This document shows positions 8,165-16,339 of a DNA stretch of 64,000 nucleotides, in pieces. Within the stretch, counting starts at the first letter, position 1, and every line of letters starts with the position of its first letter. Under the pieces are notes generated by a model. That model did not search any database. It worked only from the letters and a program-made list of their open reading frames with translations, and was not told the DNA's origin. The stretch comes from Candidatus Bathyarchaeota archaeon. Lineage in GTDB: Archaea; Thermoproteota; Bathyarchaeia; Bathyarchaeales; Bathycorpusculaceae. The stretch covers positions 1 to 64,000 of the forward strand of contig PLTA01000024.1 in the NCBI GenBank assembly GCA_003164295.1. The letters run 5' to 3'. The position numbers and the translations under genes were made by a program.

Positions 8165-9559
8165 TTGTCAAAAAAACACGAAAAAAGAATACCCCAAAAC
8201 ATACTACAACTAATAGGCAACACACCAATCTTAAAACTAAATAAACTAACAACCGACCTCCAATGCACTATTTTTGCCAAACTGGAATTCCTCAACCCAG
8301 GCGGCAGCATAAAAGACCGCATAGGCATCGCAATGATCCAAGCAGCCGAGGCGGAAAGTCTCATAAAACCGGGATACACCATCGTTGAACCCACATCAGG
8401 CAACACAGGCTTAGGATTAGCGATGGCTGCCATAGCTAAAGGCTACAAAATGATTTTCACGCTGCCAGATAAAATGAGTAAAGAAAAAATTGACCTCCTC
8501 AAAGCCTACAGCGCCAAAGTAATAGTAACGCCCACAAATGTCCCAGCTGACCACCCAGCAAATTACATCAAAGTCGCAGAGCGAATCGTAAAAGAAACCC
8601 CCAACTCATTCATGCCTAACCAGTACTTCAACAAGGCAAACCCCGAAGTACACTATAAAACCACGGGTCCTGAAATCTGGGAACAAACAGACGGCAAAGT
8701 CGACATATTGGTTGCCACCATGGGCACAGGCGGAACCATCAGCGGCATTGCAAAGTATCTAAAAGAGAAAAACCCCAACGTATGCATTGTCGGTGTTGAC
8801 CCAGAAGGCTCAATGTACCATCACGAATTTTATGGCACAAAAGGAGAAATCCACTCATACAAGGTTGAGGGCATTGGTGAAGATTTCTTGCCAGCGAACC
8901 TCAATCTCAAACTTTTAGATGAAATCATAACGGTAAATGACAAAGAAGCCTTCCTAACTGCCAGAGAGCTGACTCAAAAAGAAGGCTTGTTCGCAGGAGG
9001 CTCTGCAGGCGCTGCGGTATTTGCAGCGTTACAAGTTGCAAAACGAGGGGAAAATAAGGGCAAGATCATAGTTGTCATCCTCCCTGATACTGGAAGAAAC
9101 TACCTCAACAAGATTTACTCTGACGATTGGATGGTTGAAAACGGGTTCTTGCCCGGAGGCACAGACAAAATAGCTGTCAAAGACATCCTAAAAGCAAAAA
9201 CTAACAAAATCAACTTACTCTTTGTTAACCCAGAAGACAAACTAAACCTAGCCATAGAATTAATGCGAACACATGGAGTCTCTCAACTGCCAGTAATAGA
9301 GGACGGCACACAGGTAGGCAGTATACGTGAAATCTCAGTCATGAATAAACTATCAGGAAATAACTCATCGAGCGAACATAAGGTTAAAGATTTTTTGGAG
9401 CCCCCCTTACCGACCGTTAACATCGACGACAAAATAGCGGCACCTCTTAGCCTGCTCAAGAACCAGAATGCAATAGCAGTTCAAAAAGAAAACAATACCC
9501 TTGACGTAATAACTACGATTGACGTTATCAACTATTTCCTAAAAAGTGAAAAACCATGA
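8165..9559 (+). CDS. cystathionine beta-synthase with C-terminal CBS domains
   Basis: 464 residues. The N-terminal PLP fold-type II domain has GGSIKDR with the PLP lysine Lys50 and the phosphate loop SGNTG at 78-82. About residues 335-464 form a pair of CBS domains, which in this family sense adenosyl compounds such as SAM. The enzyme would condense homocysteine with serine or an activated serine to cystathionine; a cysteine-synthase activity is an alternative. The start is TTG at 8165 with AGGT 7 nt before it. The stop overlaps the next start (ATGA), so it is cotranscribed and translationally coupled with the gamma-lyase gene. Tandem operators lie upstream. Confidence 0.88.
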   Translation: MSKKHEKRIPQNILQLIGNTPILKLNKLTTDLQCTIFAKLEFLNPGGSIKDRIGIAMIQAAEAESLIKPGYTIVEPTSGNTGLGLAMAAIAKGYKMIFTLPDKMSKEKIDLLKAYSAKVIVTPTNVPADHPANYIKVAERIVKETPNSFMPNQYFNKANPEVHYKTTGPEIWEQTDGKVDILVATMGTGGTISGIAKYLKEKNPNVCIVGVDPEGSMYHHEFYGTKGEIHSYKVEGIGEDFLPANLNLKLLDEIITVNDKEAFLTARELTQKEGLFAGGSAGAAVFAALQVAKRGENKGKIIVVILPDTGRNYLNKIYSDDWMVENGFLPGGTDKIAVKDILKAKTNKINLLFVNPEDKLNLAIELMRTHGVSQLPVIEDGTQVGSIREISVMNKLSGNNSSSEHKVKDFLEPPLPTVNIDDKIAAPLSLLKNQNAIAVQKENNTLDVITTIDVINYFLKSEKP

Positions 9560-10704
9560 AGTTCTCAACAAAAGCAATTCATTGCGGGGAAGAACCAAAC
9601 CTCAAAGAAGGCGGATGCGGAGACATAGTAACGCCAATCCATCTTGCAGCGACTTTTGCCCGAAAGGAGATAGATAAACCAACGGGCGGTTATGAATACG
9701 CCCGAACAAACAACCCCACGCGTAATGCACTAGAAAAAAGATTAGCTGTTTTGGAAAACGCTAAGTATGGTTTAGCTTTTGCATCGGGATTAGCGGCAGA
9801 AACTACATTGGCACTTTCTTTGCTGAAAAGTGGCGATCACGTGGTGGCCTTTGAAGACCTTTACGGAGGAACACGCCGACTATTCGACAAAACATTAGCC
9901 AACTTCGGCTTAGAATTCAGTTATGTGGATGCTTCAGATGTTGAGAATGTTAAGGAAGAAATCAAAAGTAATACTCGCTTGATTTGGCTTGAAACACCAA
10001 CTAACCCACTGTTGCGGTTATGCGATATAGAAGCCATTTCTAAAGAAGCAAAACAACATGGCGTTTTAACGGTTGTTGATAGCACATTTGCAAGTCCTTA
10101 CCTTCAGAATCCATTGGATCTTGGAGCGGACATAGTTTTGCATAGCACAACCAAGTATATTGGAGGACACAGCGACGTAGTAGGCGGAGCAATTATGATT
10201 TCAAACGATGAACTCTATACTAAGCTAAAGTTCAACCAAAACTCTTTGGGCGGGGTTCCTTCACCATTTGACTGCTTCCTATTGCTCAGAGGAACCAAAA
10301 CCCTTGCCTTACGTATGGAGAGACACAGCCAAAATGCCCAAAAAATAGCCGAGTATCTTAGTGCTCAACCTCAAGTTGAAAAAGTAATTTATCCAGGGTT
10401 AAAAAGTCATCCGCAATATAAGTTGGCAAAGAAGCAGATGAGTGGTTTTGGCGGCATGGTTACTTTTATTCTAAAAGGCGGTAAACCAAAAACAGCCGAT
10501 TTCCTCAAAAGGCTTAACGTGATCGCACTCGCTGAGAGCTTGGGCGGAGTTGAATCTCTGATTAATCAACCAGCAGTTATGACTCATGCCAGTCTAGCCA
10601 AAGAAGAAAGAGAACGGTTAGGTGTTACTGACTATTTGCTAAGGTTGTCTGTTGGAATTGAGGATTATGAGGATTTGCAGGCGGATTTGGATCAAGCGTT
10701 ATAA
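9556..10704 (+). CDS. cystathionine gamma-lyase/synthase (PLP, Cys/Met metabolism)
   Basis: 382 residues of the Cys/Met metabolism PLP family, with the PLP lysine in STTKYIGGHSD at Lys200 and the substrate-phosphate motif YARTNNPTR. It is coupled by a 4-bp overlap to the beta-synthase gene. Together these two would run reverse transsulfuration from homocysteine to cysteine, so lyase is the more likely activity. Sequence alone does not exclude cystathionine gamma-synthase or methionine gamma-lyase. Confidence 0.87.
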   Translation: MKFSTKAIHCGEEPNLKEGGCGDIVTPIHLAATFARKEIDKPTGGYEYARTNNPTRNALEKRLAVLENAKYGLAFASGLAAETTLALSLLKSGDHVVAFEDLYGGTRRLFDKTLANFGLEFSYVDASDVENVKEEIKSNTRLIWLETPTNPLLRLCDIEAISKEAKQHGVLTVVDSTFASPYLQNPLDLGADIVLHSTTKYIGGHSDVVGGAIMISNDELYTKLKFNQNSLGGVPSPFDCFLLLRGTKTLALRMERHSQNAQKIAEYLSAQPQVEKVIYPGLKSHPQYKLAKKQMSGFGGMVTFILKGGKPKTADFLKRLNVIALAESLGGVESLINQPAVMTHASLAKEERERLGVTDYLLRLSVGIEDYEDLQADLDQAL

Positions 10705-10734
10705 TCGTTGGATGTAGCCTCAAGCTTACACCTC

Positions 10735-10758
10735 ATTTTTTAGTTTTTTTGTCTTTTA
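10735..10758 (+). terminator. T-rich terminator after the transsulfuration pair
   Basis: Three closely spaced T-runs (TTTTTT, TTTTTTT, TTTT) lie 30-55 nt past the stop codon, typical of archaeal intrinsic termination, with no required hairpin. Confidence 0.55.
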
Positions 10759-10798
10759 TATTGCCATTTTATTCTGTTTTGTCAGAAGTAAAGCTTTT

Positions 10799-10831
10799 AT
10801 AACATTGTTATATTATGAATATCATCGTTAA
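10799..10831 (+). promoter_or_regulatory. tandem A palindromes upstream of cysteine synthase
   Basis: ATAACATTGTTAT (10799-10811) and a degenerate ATATCATCGTTAA (10819-10831) again have centres exactly 20 bp apart, as at 8115-8147. They end 13 bp before the ATG; AGGTGA between them and the ATG is the SD. Confidence 0.7.
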
Positions 10832-10844
10832 TAGGTGAATAAAC

Positions 10845-11792
10845 ATGGCAAAAATTGCAAAAAATGTTTTAGAAACAATCGGCAACACACCACTCGTACG
10901 CTTAAATGTTCTAACGAAAGACGCAAAAGCTACCGTTGTTGGCAAACTTGAGGCACGCAACCCTGGAGGAAGCGTCAAAGACAGAATATGCCTAAGCATG
11001 GTAACTGAAGCAGAAAAACAAGGCCTAATCAAACCAGACACAGTCATTATTGAACCAACGAGCGGCAACACCGGCATTGGACTAGCTATGGTAGCAGCCG
11101 TTAAAGGGTATAGACTTATCTTAACAATGCCAGAAACAATGAGCGTTGAACGACGTAACCTACTAAAAGCCTACGGTGCAGAGTTAGTTTTGACTCCTGG
11201 TCCAGAAGGCATGGGCGGAGCTATAAGAATAGCTGAAGAATTGGCTGCAAAAACACCTAATTCGTTCGTACCCCAACAGTTCAAGAATCTAGCAAACCCC
11301 AAAATTCATAAAGAAACTACTGGACCAGAAATATGGAATGATACAGACGGAAAAGTAGACATTCTAATATCTGGTGTCGGTACAGGCGGAACAATAACTG
11401 GGGTAGCACAGTATATAAAACCACTTAAACCCAATTTCAAAGCAATAGCAGTGGAACCAGCAGCCTCACCAGTCTTAAGCGGAGGCAAAAAAGGACCACA
11501 CAAAATACAAGGCATCGGTGCAGGTTTCGTACCTGACGTTTTAAAACGTGATTTAGTTGACGAAATAATACAAGTTAATGATGAAGACGCACTTCAAACA
11601 GCCAGACAATTAGCCAAACAGCAAGGTTTACTCGTCGGGATATCATCGGGCGCAGCAGTTTTTGCAGCAATCGAAGTAGCTAAAAGAAAAGAAAACGAAG
11701 GCAAACTCATAGTAGTTATTCTTCCAGACACAGGCGAAAGATACCTCAGCACAGTACTATTCCAAGAACCAACGCCTACACCGTCGCTCTAA
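10845..11792 (+). CDS. cysK: cysteine synthase (O-acetylserine sulfhydrylase type)
   Basis: 315 residues, the normal family length, without CBS domains. It carries the PLP lysine in GGSVKDR (Lys45), the PTSGNTG loop at 71-77 and the [10 protein letters not shown] phosphate loop. The family makes cysteine from an activated serine and sulfide; archaeal members may prefer O-phosphoserine, which I cannot decide here. AGGTGA precedes the ATG. It is a close relative of the N-terminal domain of the gene at 8165, so the window has two versions, one with and one without an adenosyl-sensing tail. Confidence 0.9.
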   Translation: MAKIAKNVLETIGNTPLVRLNVLTKDAKATVVGKLEARNPGGSVKDRICLSMVTEAEKQGLIKPDTVIIEPTSGNTGIGLAMVAAVKGYRLILTMPETMSVERRNLLKAYGAELVLTPGPEGMGGAIRIAEELAAKTPNSFVPQQFKNLANPKIHKETTGPEIWNDTDGKVDILISGVGTGGTITGVAQYIKPLKPNFKAIAVEPAASPVLSGGKKGPHKIQGIGAGFVPDVLKRDLVDEIIQVNDEDALQTARQLAKQQGLLVGISSGAAVFAAIEVAKRKENEGKLIVVILPDTGERYLSTVLFQEPTPTPSL

Positions 11793-11793
11793 C

Positions 11794-11809
11794 TTTCTTT
11801 CTTTTTTTT
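11794..11809 (+). terminator. T-rich terminator after cysK
   Basis: CTTTCTTTCTTTTTTTTG follows the cysK stop directly. It may allow partial read-through into the desulfurase gene, which has no palindrome of its own. Confidence 0.5.
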
Positions 11810-11875
11810 GATAACTAAGTGATTTTTGTTCATTTTGATTAGTTGGCTAAAAATAAATTACTTTTTGGAGCAAGG

Positions 11876-13108
11876 GTGTCACATTTGGATGTTAATAAAA
11901 TTCGAGAAGACTTTCCAATTTTAAAACGTAAAATAAACAACTACCCGCTTGTATACTTTGATAATGCGGCGACTTCACAAAAACCAATACAAGTAATCGA
12001 TGCTATAGTGGATTTCTACGAGAATCATAACGCTAACACCGGCAGAGCCGTTCATACGCTTTCTCAAGAAGCAACAGATATGCAGCAAGTAGCCCGCGAA
12101 AAAGTTGCTCACTTCATAAATGCCGACGATAAAGAGGTTGTTTTTGTTAGGGGTACCACTGAAGCAATCAATTTAGTTGCTTACTCGTTGGGTCTGCATA
12201 CGCTGAAAAAAGGGGATGAAGTTTTGGTTTCAGTTATGGAGCACCACAGCAATATCGTCCCTTGGGATATTGTTTCGGGGTTAAGCGGATTCACCATTAA
12301 ATATGTAAACGTCAAAAGCGATGGCTCCTTAGATTATAAGGACTTTGAAAACAAATTGTCTAAGAAAACTAAACTTGTTTCCTTAACTCATGTTTCAAAC
12401 GTTACAGGCGCAATAAATGACGTTAAAAAAGTATCCAAAGCGGCACATGAGTACGGCGCATTAATGCTTGTTGATGGAGCTCAATCTGTTCCACATTTGC
12501 CTGTTGATGTTAAAGAGTTAGATGTTGATTTTTTAGCGTTCTCAGGTCATAAAATGCTTGGACCAACGGGAATAGGCGTGCTTTATGGCAAAACAGGTCT
12601 TCTTGAAAAGATGACGCCTTTCCAAGGAGGAGGTAGCATGATAAGCCAAGTTTCATTTAATAAAGAACATGATCAGTGTGACGTATCATTTGCGGGTTTG
12701 CCGGGTAAGTTTGAGGCGGGCACACCTGATATTTCAGGTATCGTTGGTTTAGGCGCGTCAGTCAAATATCTTGAGCAAATAGGGCAAAATGAAGTCTTAG
12801 AGCACGAGAAGCGTTTAACCAATTATGCGATCAAGAAAATGCAGGAAATCCAAAAGGTGGCTATTTTCGGTCATAGTGACGAATCGCAGAGCAGCGGAAT
12901 TGTCCCATTCAATGTTGAAGGTTTGTCATCTCATGATGTAGCACTTTTTATGGATAATTATGGCATAGCGATAAGAAGCGGCTTTCATTGTGCTCAGCCT
13001 TTGCATCAAATTTTCAACTTGCAGTCTTCAGCACGAGCAAGCTTTTATATATACAATACTTTTGATGAGATTGATCGCTTTGTAGACATTTTAAAACAAG
13101 TTGTCTAG
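11876..13108 (+). CDS. sufS: SufS-type cysteine desulfurase
   Basis: 410 residues from the GTG at 11876, chosen because TTTTTGGAG sits 5-6 nt before it; a TTG at 11843 is in frame but has no SD. PLP aminotransferase class V fold with the PLP lysine in SGHKMLGP (Lys226), and the catalytic cysteine in RSGFHCAQP (Cys372), the group II signature. It mobilises sulfur from cysteine for Fe-S clusters. It lies downstream of cysK, which makes its substrate; no sufE or sufBC is nearby. Confidence 0.9.
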   Translation: MSHLDVNKIREDFPILKRKINNYPLVYFDNAATSQKPIQVIDAIVDFYENHNANTGRAVHTLSQEATDMQQVAREKVAHFINADDKEVVFVRGTTEAINLVAYSLGLHTLKKGDEVLVSVMEHHSNIVPWDIVSGLSGFTIKYVNVKSDGSLDYKDFENKLSKKTKLVSLTHVSNVTGAINDVKKVSKAAHEYGALMLVDGAQSVPHLPVDVKELDVDFLAFSGHKMLGPTGIGVLYGKTGLLEKMTPFQGGGSMISQVSFNKEHDQCDVSFAGLPGKFEAGTPDISGIVGLGASVKYLEQIGQNEVLEHEKRLTNYAIKKMQEIQKVAIFGHSDESQSSGIVPFNVEGLSSHDVALFMDNYGIAIRSGFHCAQPLHQIFNLQSSARASFYIYNTFDEIDRFVDILKQVV

Positions 13109-13316
13109 CGCTTCAGCTGAGTTCTGAAAAGAAGAAAAAATTCATCACTAACAACAGAAAACAAGTAGATAGGATTGATTTCGTCAAAAGAAGAAGCAGA
13201 AAAAATATTTTTTTCTTATTCCTACTCGTTGACTTTTTGGACCGATTTCATCAACGGTTAAACAACATCAACAACAAGCACCCTATAGGGGTGTGAAAAC
13301 AATAACAAATTCGATT

Positions 13317-13421
13317 TAATTAAAAAGGGGGAACGGAAGCAGATACTGTTGATTAGCGAGGTGTGACAGGTCTTCAACGTTTTGTATCTGCTTCCAAATG
13401 GCTCTTGGCTTATGGGCTAAT
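13317..13421 (-). ncRNA. candidate operator-controlled small RNA
   Basis: On the minus strand, downstream of the composite operator at 13435-13480, there is no usable reading frame. A perfect 12-bp inverted repeat GGAAGCAGATAC/GTATCTGCTTCC (13334-13345 with 13384-13395) encloses a loop with an inner GTTGA/TCAAC pairing, and is followed by CCCCCTTTTT (about 13329-13320), a plausible terminator. By analogy with the other three promoters the TATA element overlaps the palindrome, placing the RNA 5' end near 13421 and giving about 105 nt. Expression is inferred. Confidence 0.5.
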
Positions 13422-13434
13422 AGACAAATATTGT

Positions 13435-13480
13435 ATAACGCCGTTATATGTTTTCTTGACAAGAATATTCCAAAAAGAAT
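13435..13480 (-). promoter_or_regulatory. composite A+B operator/promoter, facing the small RNA
   Basis: Palindrome A ATAACGCCGTTAT at 13435-13447 and palindrome B ATTCCAAAAAGAAT at 13467-13480; centres are 32.5 bp apart. Read on the minus strand it runs B, 19-nt spacer ending CAT, then A, the same layout as at 15809, 15921 and 17306. CATATAAC at the spacer/A junction resembles a TATA box. Confidence 0.75.
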
Positions 13481-13604
13481 TAGAAATAAACCAAGCTTTT
13501 CCATATTCACAAAAGATTTCAGCTGACCACTAGAATTTGAACGGCTAGACCGTGAAATCTTAGATTCAGTTGAGATTTGTTAATAATTTATCACATTTCA
13601 GCCG

Positions 13605-14483
13605 TCAATGATTTTTCAGCCAAGCCTTTATGACAACGATAAATTGTTCCCTTTTTGCTGGAGTATATTTTGCGCGAGGAGAAACTGGGCTCAACACATC
13701 GTAGAACCAATGCCCTGCATCAGGAAATAACTCCAGTTTCTTATCTTTCGCATTTAACTTTGCGTAGAGCTTTTTGGCGCCAGTTCCCAAGACGGTTGTA
13801 TCTATTTCTCCTTGAAGTATAAGAGTTGGTGCTTGAATAAGCGAAGCATTTCGTAAAGCTACTTTTAATAGCCTATTTTTTACATTTGCAAGATAATTAA
13901 CAGTTAGCTGCGGCGTTTCTAAAGGGTCTTTGAGCATAATTTCAATTTCTTCAGGATCCCTGTTCTTAGCGTTTGACGAAGTGTAGGGGTTGTGAGTTCG
14001 CCGTGGAATAATCGCATTTTTAATACTTATTGTGATTGCATTTTTTCGATTGCTGAACGCTGAGGTTATCGGGGGTGCCGCAAGCACTAAACCATCAATT
14101 GTAGCACTGTGCAATGCTGCATACCAAAGGGCGTAAACACCGCCCAAACTATGTCCAAGAATAAACAGCTTTTTTCCTTTATGGACAACGCGCAAGTAAA
14201 CGATGAAATCATCAATGTCCTGTAAATGCTGCTCAAAGTCGCTAACGCAGCCTTTTGGCAGTCCTTCTTCTTTTGAGTTACCAAAGCCTCTCAGGTCCAA
14301 TGCATACACTTGATTCCCGTCGACCGCTAATTCTGGACCCAGATTTCTAAACCAGCCTGAGTGATCACCGATCCCATGAATGCAAACAATCACACGCTTA
14401 ATCGATTTTAGAGAGTTCCAGCATCTATAGGTCAAGTTGAATCCGTCGGCTGCTGAAAAATTTTGGATGTCTACATCTTTCAT
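13605..14483 (-). CDS. alpha/beta hydrolase (monoacylglycerol lipase/lysophospholipase-like)
   Basis: 292 residues with the nucleophile elbow GHSLGG (Ser112), the oxyanion-side HGIGDHSGWF motif near 36-45, an Asp in the EIDTTV region (about 229) and His in DAGHWFY (about 257). This is the serine hydrolase triad of the Hydrolase_4 family, which cleaves acyl esters. No signal peptide is seen, so it is cytoplasmic. It is followed on the same strand by nothing obvious and preceded by the HAD gene 19 bp away, so the two may be cotranscribed. Confidence 0.85.
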   Translation of the reverse strand: MKDVDIQNFSAADGFNLTYRCWNSLKSIKRVIVCIHGIGDHSGWFRNLGPELAVDGNQVYALDLRGFGNSKEEGLPKGCVSDFEQHLQDIDDFIVYLRVVHKGKKLFILGHSLGGVYALWYAALHSATIDGLVLAAPPITSAFSNRKNAITISIKNAIIPRRTHNPYTSSNAKNRDPEEIEIMLKDPLETPQLTVNYLANVKNRLLKVALRNASLIQAPTLILQGEIDTTVLGTGAKKLYAKLNAKDKKLELFPDAGHWFYDVLSPVSPRAKYTPAKREQFIVVIKAWLKNH

Positions 14484-14502
14484 TAAAAAAGCCTATCTGG
14501 GA

Positions 14503-15114
14503 TTAAAAATAGTTTTTTACAGGATATTTTTCTAATTGTTGAACTTCGTTGTATATTTCGTTCCAATTGTAAACGCGTTTGATTAGGTTTTTAACGTTTA
14601 ATGTTTTGTTCCATGGTTGATCATAAATTAGAACGCTCTTGACTTTTGTTGCCCAGCCTAATGCTTCTCGCAGTGAATCTTCCACTATCAAATCTAGTGG
14701 ATCAACTTTTGAAAGGTATTTTTCACCGTTGTTTAGTAGGTGCAGTTGATTGTAGGGTACGTCTTTTTCTTTTAGCCAAGACTGCGTAATATCCCGCAAG
14801 TGGCCGTACCTACTTGTAAGGAGGTAAATGTTGTGACCTTCACGGCTTAAACGCTCCAAAGTTTCTTTAGCGCCCAAATTCAGCGGTAAATCATCCTTTA
14901 AAACCTCACCAATTAACTGTTCTTCTTCAGAATGACTTATTCCTAAAACAATGTCTAACTCAAAACAGTAAATGTCCGCTGGCTTTAGGGTTAAGCCGTA
15001 ATTCTTTTTTATTGTTTTTAGAAGGGGTTGTGAGAAGTCGGCGATTACTCCATCAATGTCAAAGCCCAAATTCAACTTTCCTTTTGAAACCATACGCTTT
15101 CGGTCCTTTGGCAT
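14503..15114 (-). CDS. HAD-family phosphatase (5'-nucleotidase-like)
   Basis: 203 residues. Motif I is GFDIDGVIADF (nucleophile Asp19, acid/base Asp21), motif II LLTSR, and the C-terminal acid motif LIVEDS. The arrangement matches the small NT5C/YqfW-type HAD nucleotidases and related phosphatases; the substrate is unknown. Its 3' neighbour on the same strand is the alpha/beta hydrolase gene. Confidence 0.75.
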   Translation of the reverse strand: MPKDRKRMVSKGKLNLGFDIDGVIADFSQPLLKTIKKNYGLTLKPADIYCFELDIVLGISHSEEEQLIGEVLKDDLPLNLGAKETLERLSREGHNIYLLTSRYGHLRDITQSWLKEKDVPYNQLHLLNNGEKYLSKVDPLDLIVEDSLREALGWATKVKSVLIYDQPWNKTLNVKNLIKRVYNWNEIYNEVQQLEKYPVKNYF

Positions 15115-15130
15115 AAGAAATAAACATCAA

Positions 15131-15277
15131 TTAAACATGCGTAACGTAAATAGATTCAGCTAACTCCACCTGAAAATTAAGGGAAGACTCAGGATTTCTC
15201 TCTTTTCCAGATGAGGCACTTTGCCTTTTTGGATGCCGTAGAGGCTTCCTTTTGCGGTTAGCTTTGATCTTAGCCAT
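15131..15277 (-). CDS. small basic protein, possible second gene of the TFS-like operon
   Basis: 48 residues, starting MAKIKANRKRKPLRHPKRQ, with a very basic first half suggesting nucleic-acid binding. Its ATG lies 3 nt after the stop of the zinc-ribbon gene, with GAGGCAG upstream as a usable SD, so it would share the operator at 15809. There is no recognised family and the evidence is positional. Confidence 0.35.
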   Translation of the reverse strand: MAKIKANRKRKPLRHPKRQSASSGKERNPESSLNFQVELAESIYVTHV

Positions 15278-15280
15278 GAA

Positions 15281-15769
15281 TTATTCTGCCTCTCGTCGTG
15301 TGTGTCCGCAAACAGTACATCTCAGGAAAGTTACCCCAGCGGTTCCTTCAGACCCAATTGCCATAGTCCACGTTTCACTTACATCGTTATTGCACTCTGA
15401 GCAAATAGCATGAACAACCGGGAAGGTCCTCAGCTTTGATTCTTCCGAGTCCAAAACGGCTATTTCTTTGCGGATGTTGTTGGAAGCGTCAATTTTCCTT
15501 TCAAGGACACGCTTCTGTTGCACCTTAGCTCTGTATTTGCATTTTCTGCAGTACACTTCCGCCGATTTTCCATGGGCTAACTCGAGTAGCGCTTCGCATT
15601 TTGGGCAAAAACTCGTGACAAATGTGTGATGGCTTGCAAGTTCTTCATTCTCTGAAAATGTCAGAACTGTTGGGAGGGGGCGATTGGCTGATTCTAGTGT
15701 ATTTTCCTCTCGAAATATTTGTTTTCTTTCGAAGCTTAGCGCCGAGGTTTCAAGTCCTTCTTTTGGCAT
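15281..15769 (-). CDS. TFS/TFIIS-like two-zinc-ribbon protein lacking the catalytic Asp-Glu
   Basis: 162 residues. N-terminal zinc ribbon Cys55/58/74/77 (RPB9-like) and C-terminal zinc ribbon Cys123/126/151/154 ending CTVCGHTRRE, the TFIIS/TFS signature. Archaeal TFS proteins (about 110 aa) enter the RNA polymerase secondary channel and trigger RNA cleavage through an acidic Asp-Glu dipeptide in the second ribbon; here that site reads Ser140-Glu141. There is also a 50-residue N-terminal extension. A changed or inhibitory polymerase function is inferred. CAGGAGA lies 7 nt before the ATG, and a composite operator is 40 bp upstream. Confidence 0.7.
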   Translation of the reverse strand: MPKEGLETSALSFERKQIFREENTLESANRPLPTVLTFSENEELASHHTFVTSFCPKCEALLELAHGKSAEVYCRKCKYRAKVQQKRVLERKIDASNNIRKEIAVLDSEESKLRTFPVVHAICSECNNDVSETWTMAIGSEGTAGVTFLRCTVCGHTRREAE

Positions 15770-15808
15770 TTTTTTTCTCCTGATTTTATTTTATGAATTA
15801 ATATATTT

Positions 15809-15854
15809 ATAACGTTGTTATATGTGTTTTTGCACACAATATTCCAATAAGAAT
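15809..15854 (-). promoter_or_regulatory. composite A+B operator upstream of the TFS-like gene
   Basis: A: ATAACGTTGTTAT (15809-15821); B: ATTCCAATAAGAAT (15841-15854); centres 32.5 bp apart. A lies 40 bp from the start codon at 15769. The spacer reads CAAAAACACAT toward the gene. Confidence 0.75.
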
Positions 15855-15920
15855 ATCGGAGGTAACGAACAAAACCGCTTTTTAAAAAAAGTTTTATCGG
15901 CTAAACACTTTTCGAGCAAT

Positions 15921-15966
15921 ATTCTTTTCAGAATAAAGCCCTCAAAAAGCCATATAACGCCGTTAT
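15921..15966 (+). promoter_or_regulatory. composite B+A operator upstream of the metY remnant / RAM gene
   Basis: B: ATTCTTTTCAGAAT (15921-15934); A: ATAACGCCGTTAT (15954-15966); centres 32.5 bp apart. It is back to back with the operator at 15809-15854 and resembles the one at 17306, with which it shares descent. Confidence 0.75.
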
Positions 15967-16022
15967 AATAAATAAAATCATCGAAATCAAAACAAAAAGT
16001 GATAAAAGGTGTATAACAAAAA

Positions 16023-16211
16023 ATGTCTGAAAAAAGATTAGACTTTCTTTCCCTGTACGCAGGACTGGACATTGGTCGCCCAGCATCAGGTCAAAGAGCG
16101 TCCCTATATCAAGCAATTTCTTGCTTCTTCAATAAAGCAGAAAACTACCTGACCATTCTGCAACCCAAGAGAAACAGGAACAACATACAAACACTAAATA
16201 TTAAAAATTAA
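16023..16211 (+). pseudogene. N-terminal remnant of an O-acetylhomoserine sulfhydrylase gene
   Basis: The 62-codon frame starts MSEKRLDFLSLYAGL and continues ASGQRASLYQAI. It aligns with the N-terminus of the sulfhydrylase at 17394 ([10 protein letters not shown]..., [13 protein letters not shown]), and the DNA is similar too, for example AAAAAGATTAGAC. After about 40 codons the likeness ends. The upstream composite operator is likewise duplicated. I read this as a truncated copy of metY with its promoter, which may still serve as leader for the genes at 16230 and 16340. Confidence 0.6.
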
Positions 16212-16229
16212 ATAAGAGGCAAAAGCAAA

Positions 16230-16337
16230 ATGTCCCAACAAAAACCAGAACCGTCAAATCATCGCTCAGTAAACAACCAAATCATGGAAGTAAATAAGGT
16301 ACTTAAGAAACTTCAAAATGAACTTTGGGAGGATTAG
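16230..16337 (+). CDS. small hypothetical protein (35 aa)
   Basis: Starts MSQQKPEPSNHRS and ends in a short helix VNKVLKKLQNELWED. AGAGGC lies about 10 nt upstream, and the next gene's SD (GGGAGGA) is inside its last codons, so the two are translationally linked. No family seen. Confidence 0.45.
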   Translation: MSQQKPEPSNHRSVNNQIMEVNKVLKKLQNELWED

Positions 16338-16339
16338 CA

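Noticed and set aside
13316..13510. 64-codon minus-strand frame
   Set aside because: It runs straight through both palindromes and the hairpin and has no start codon downstream of the presumed promoter.
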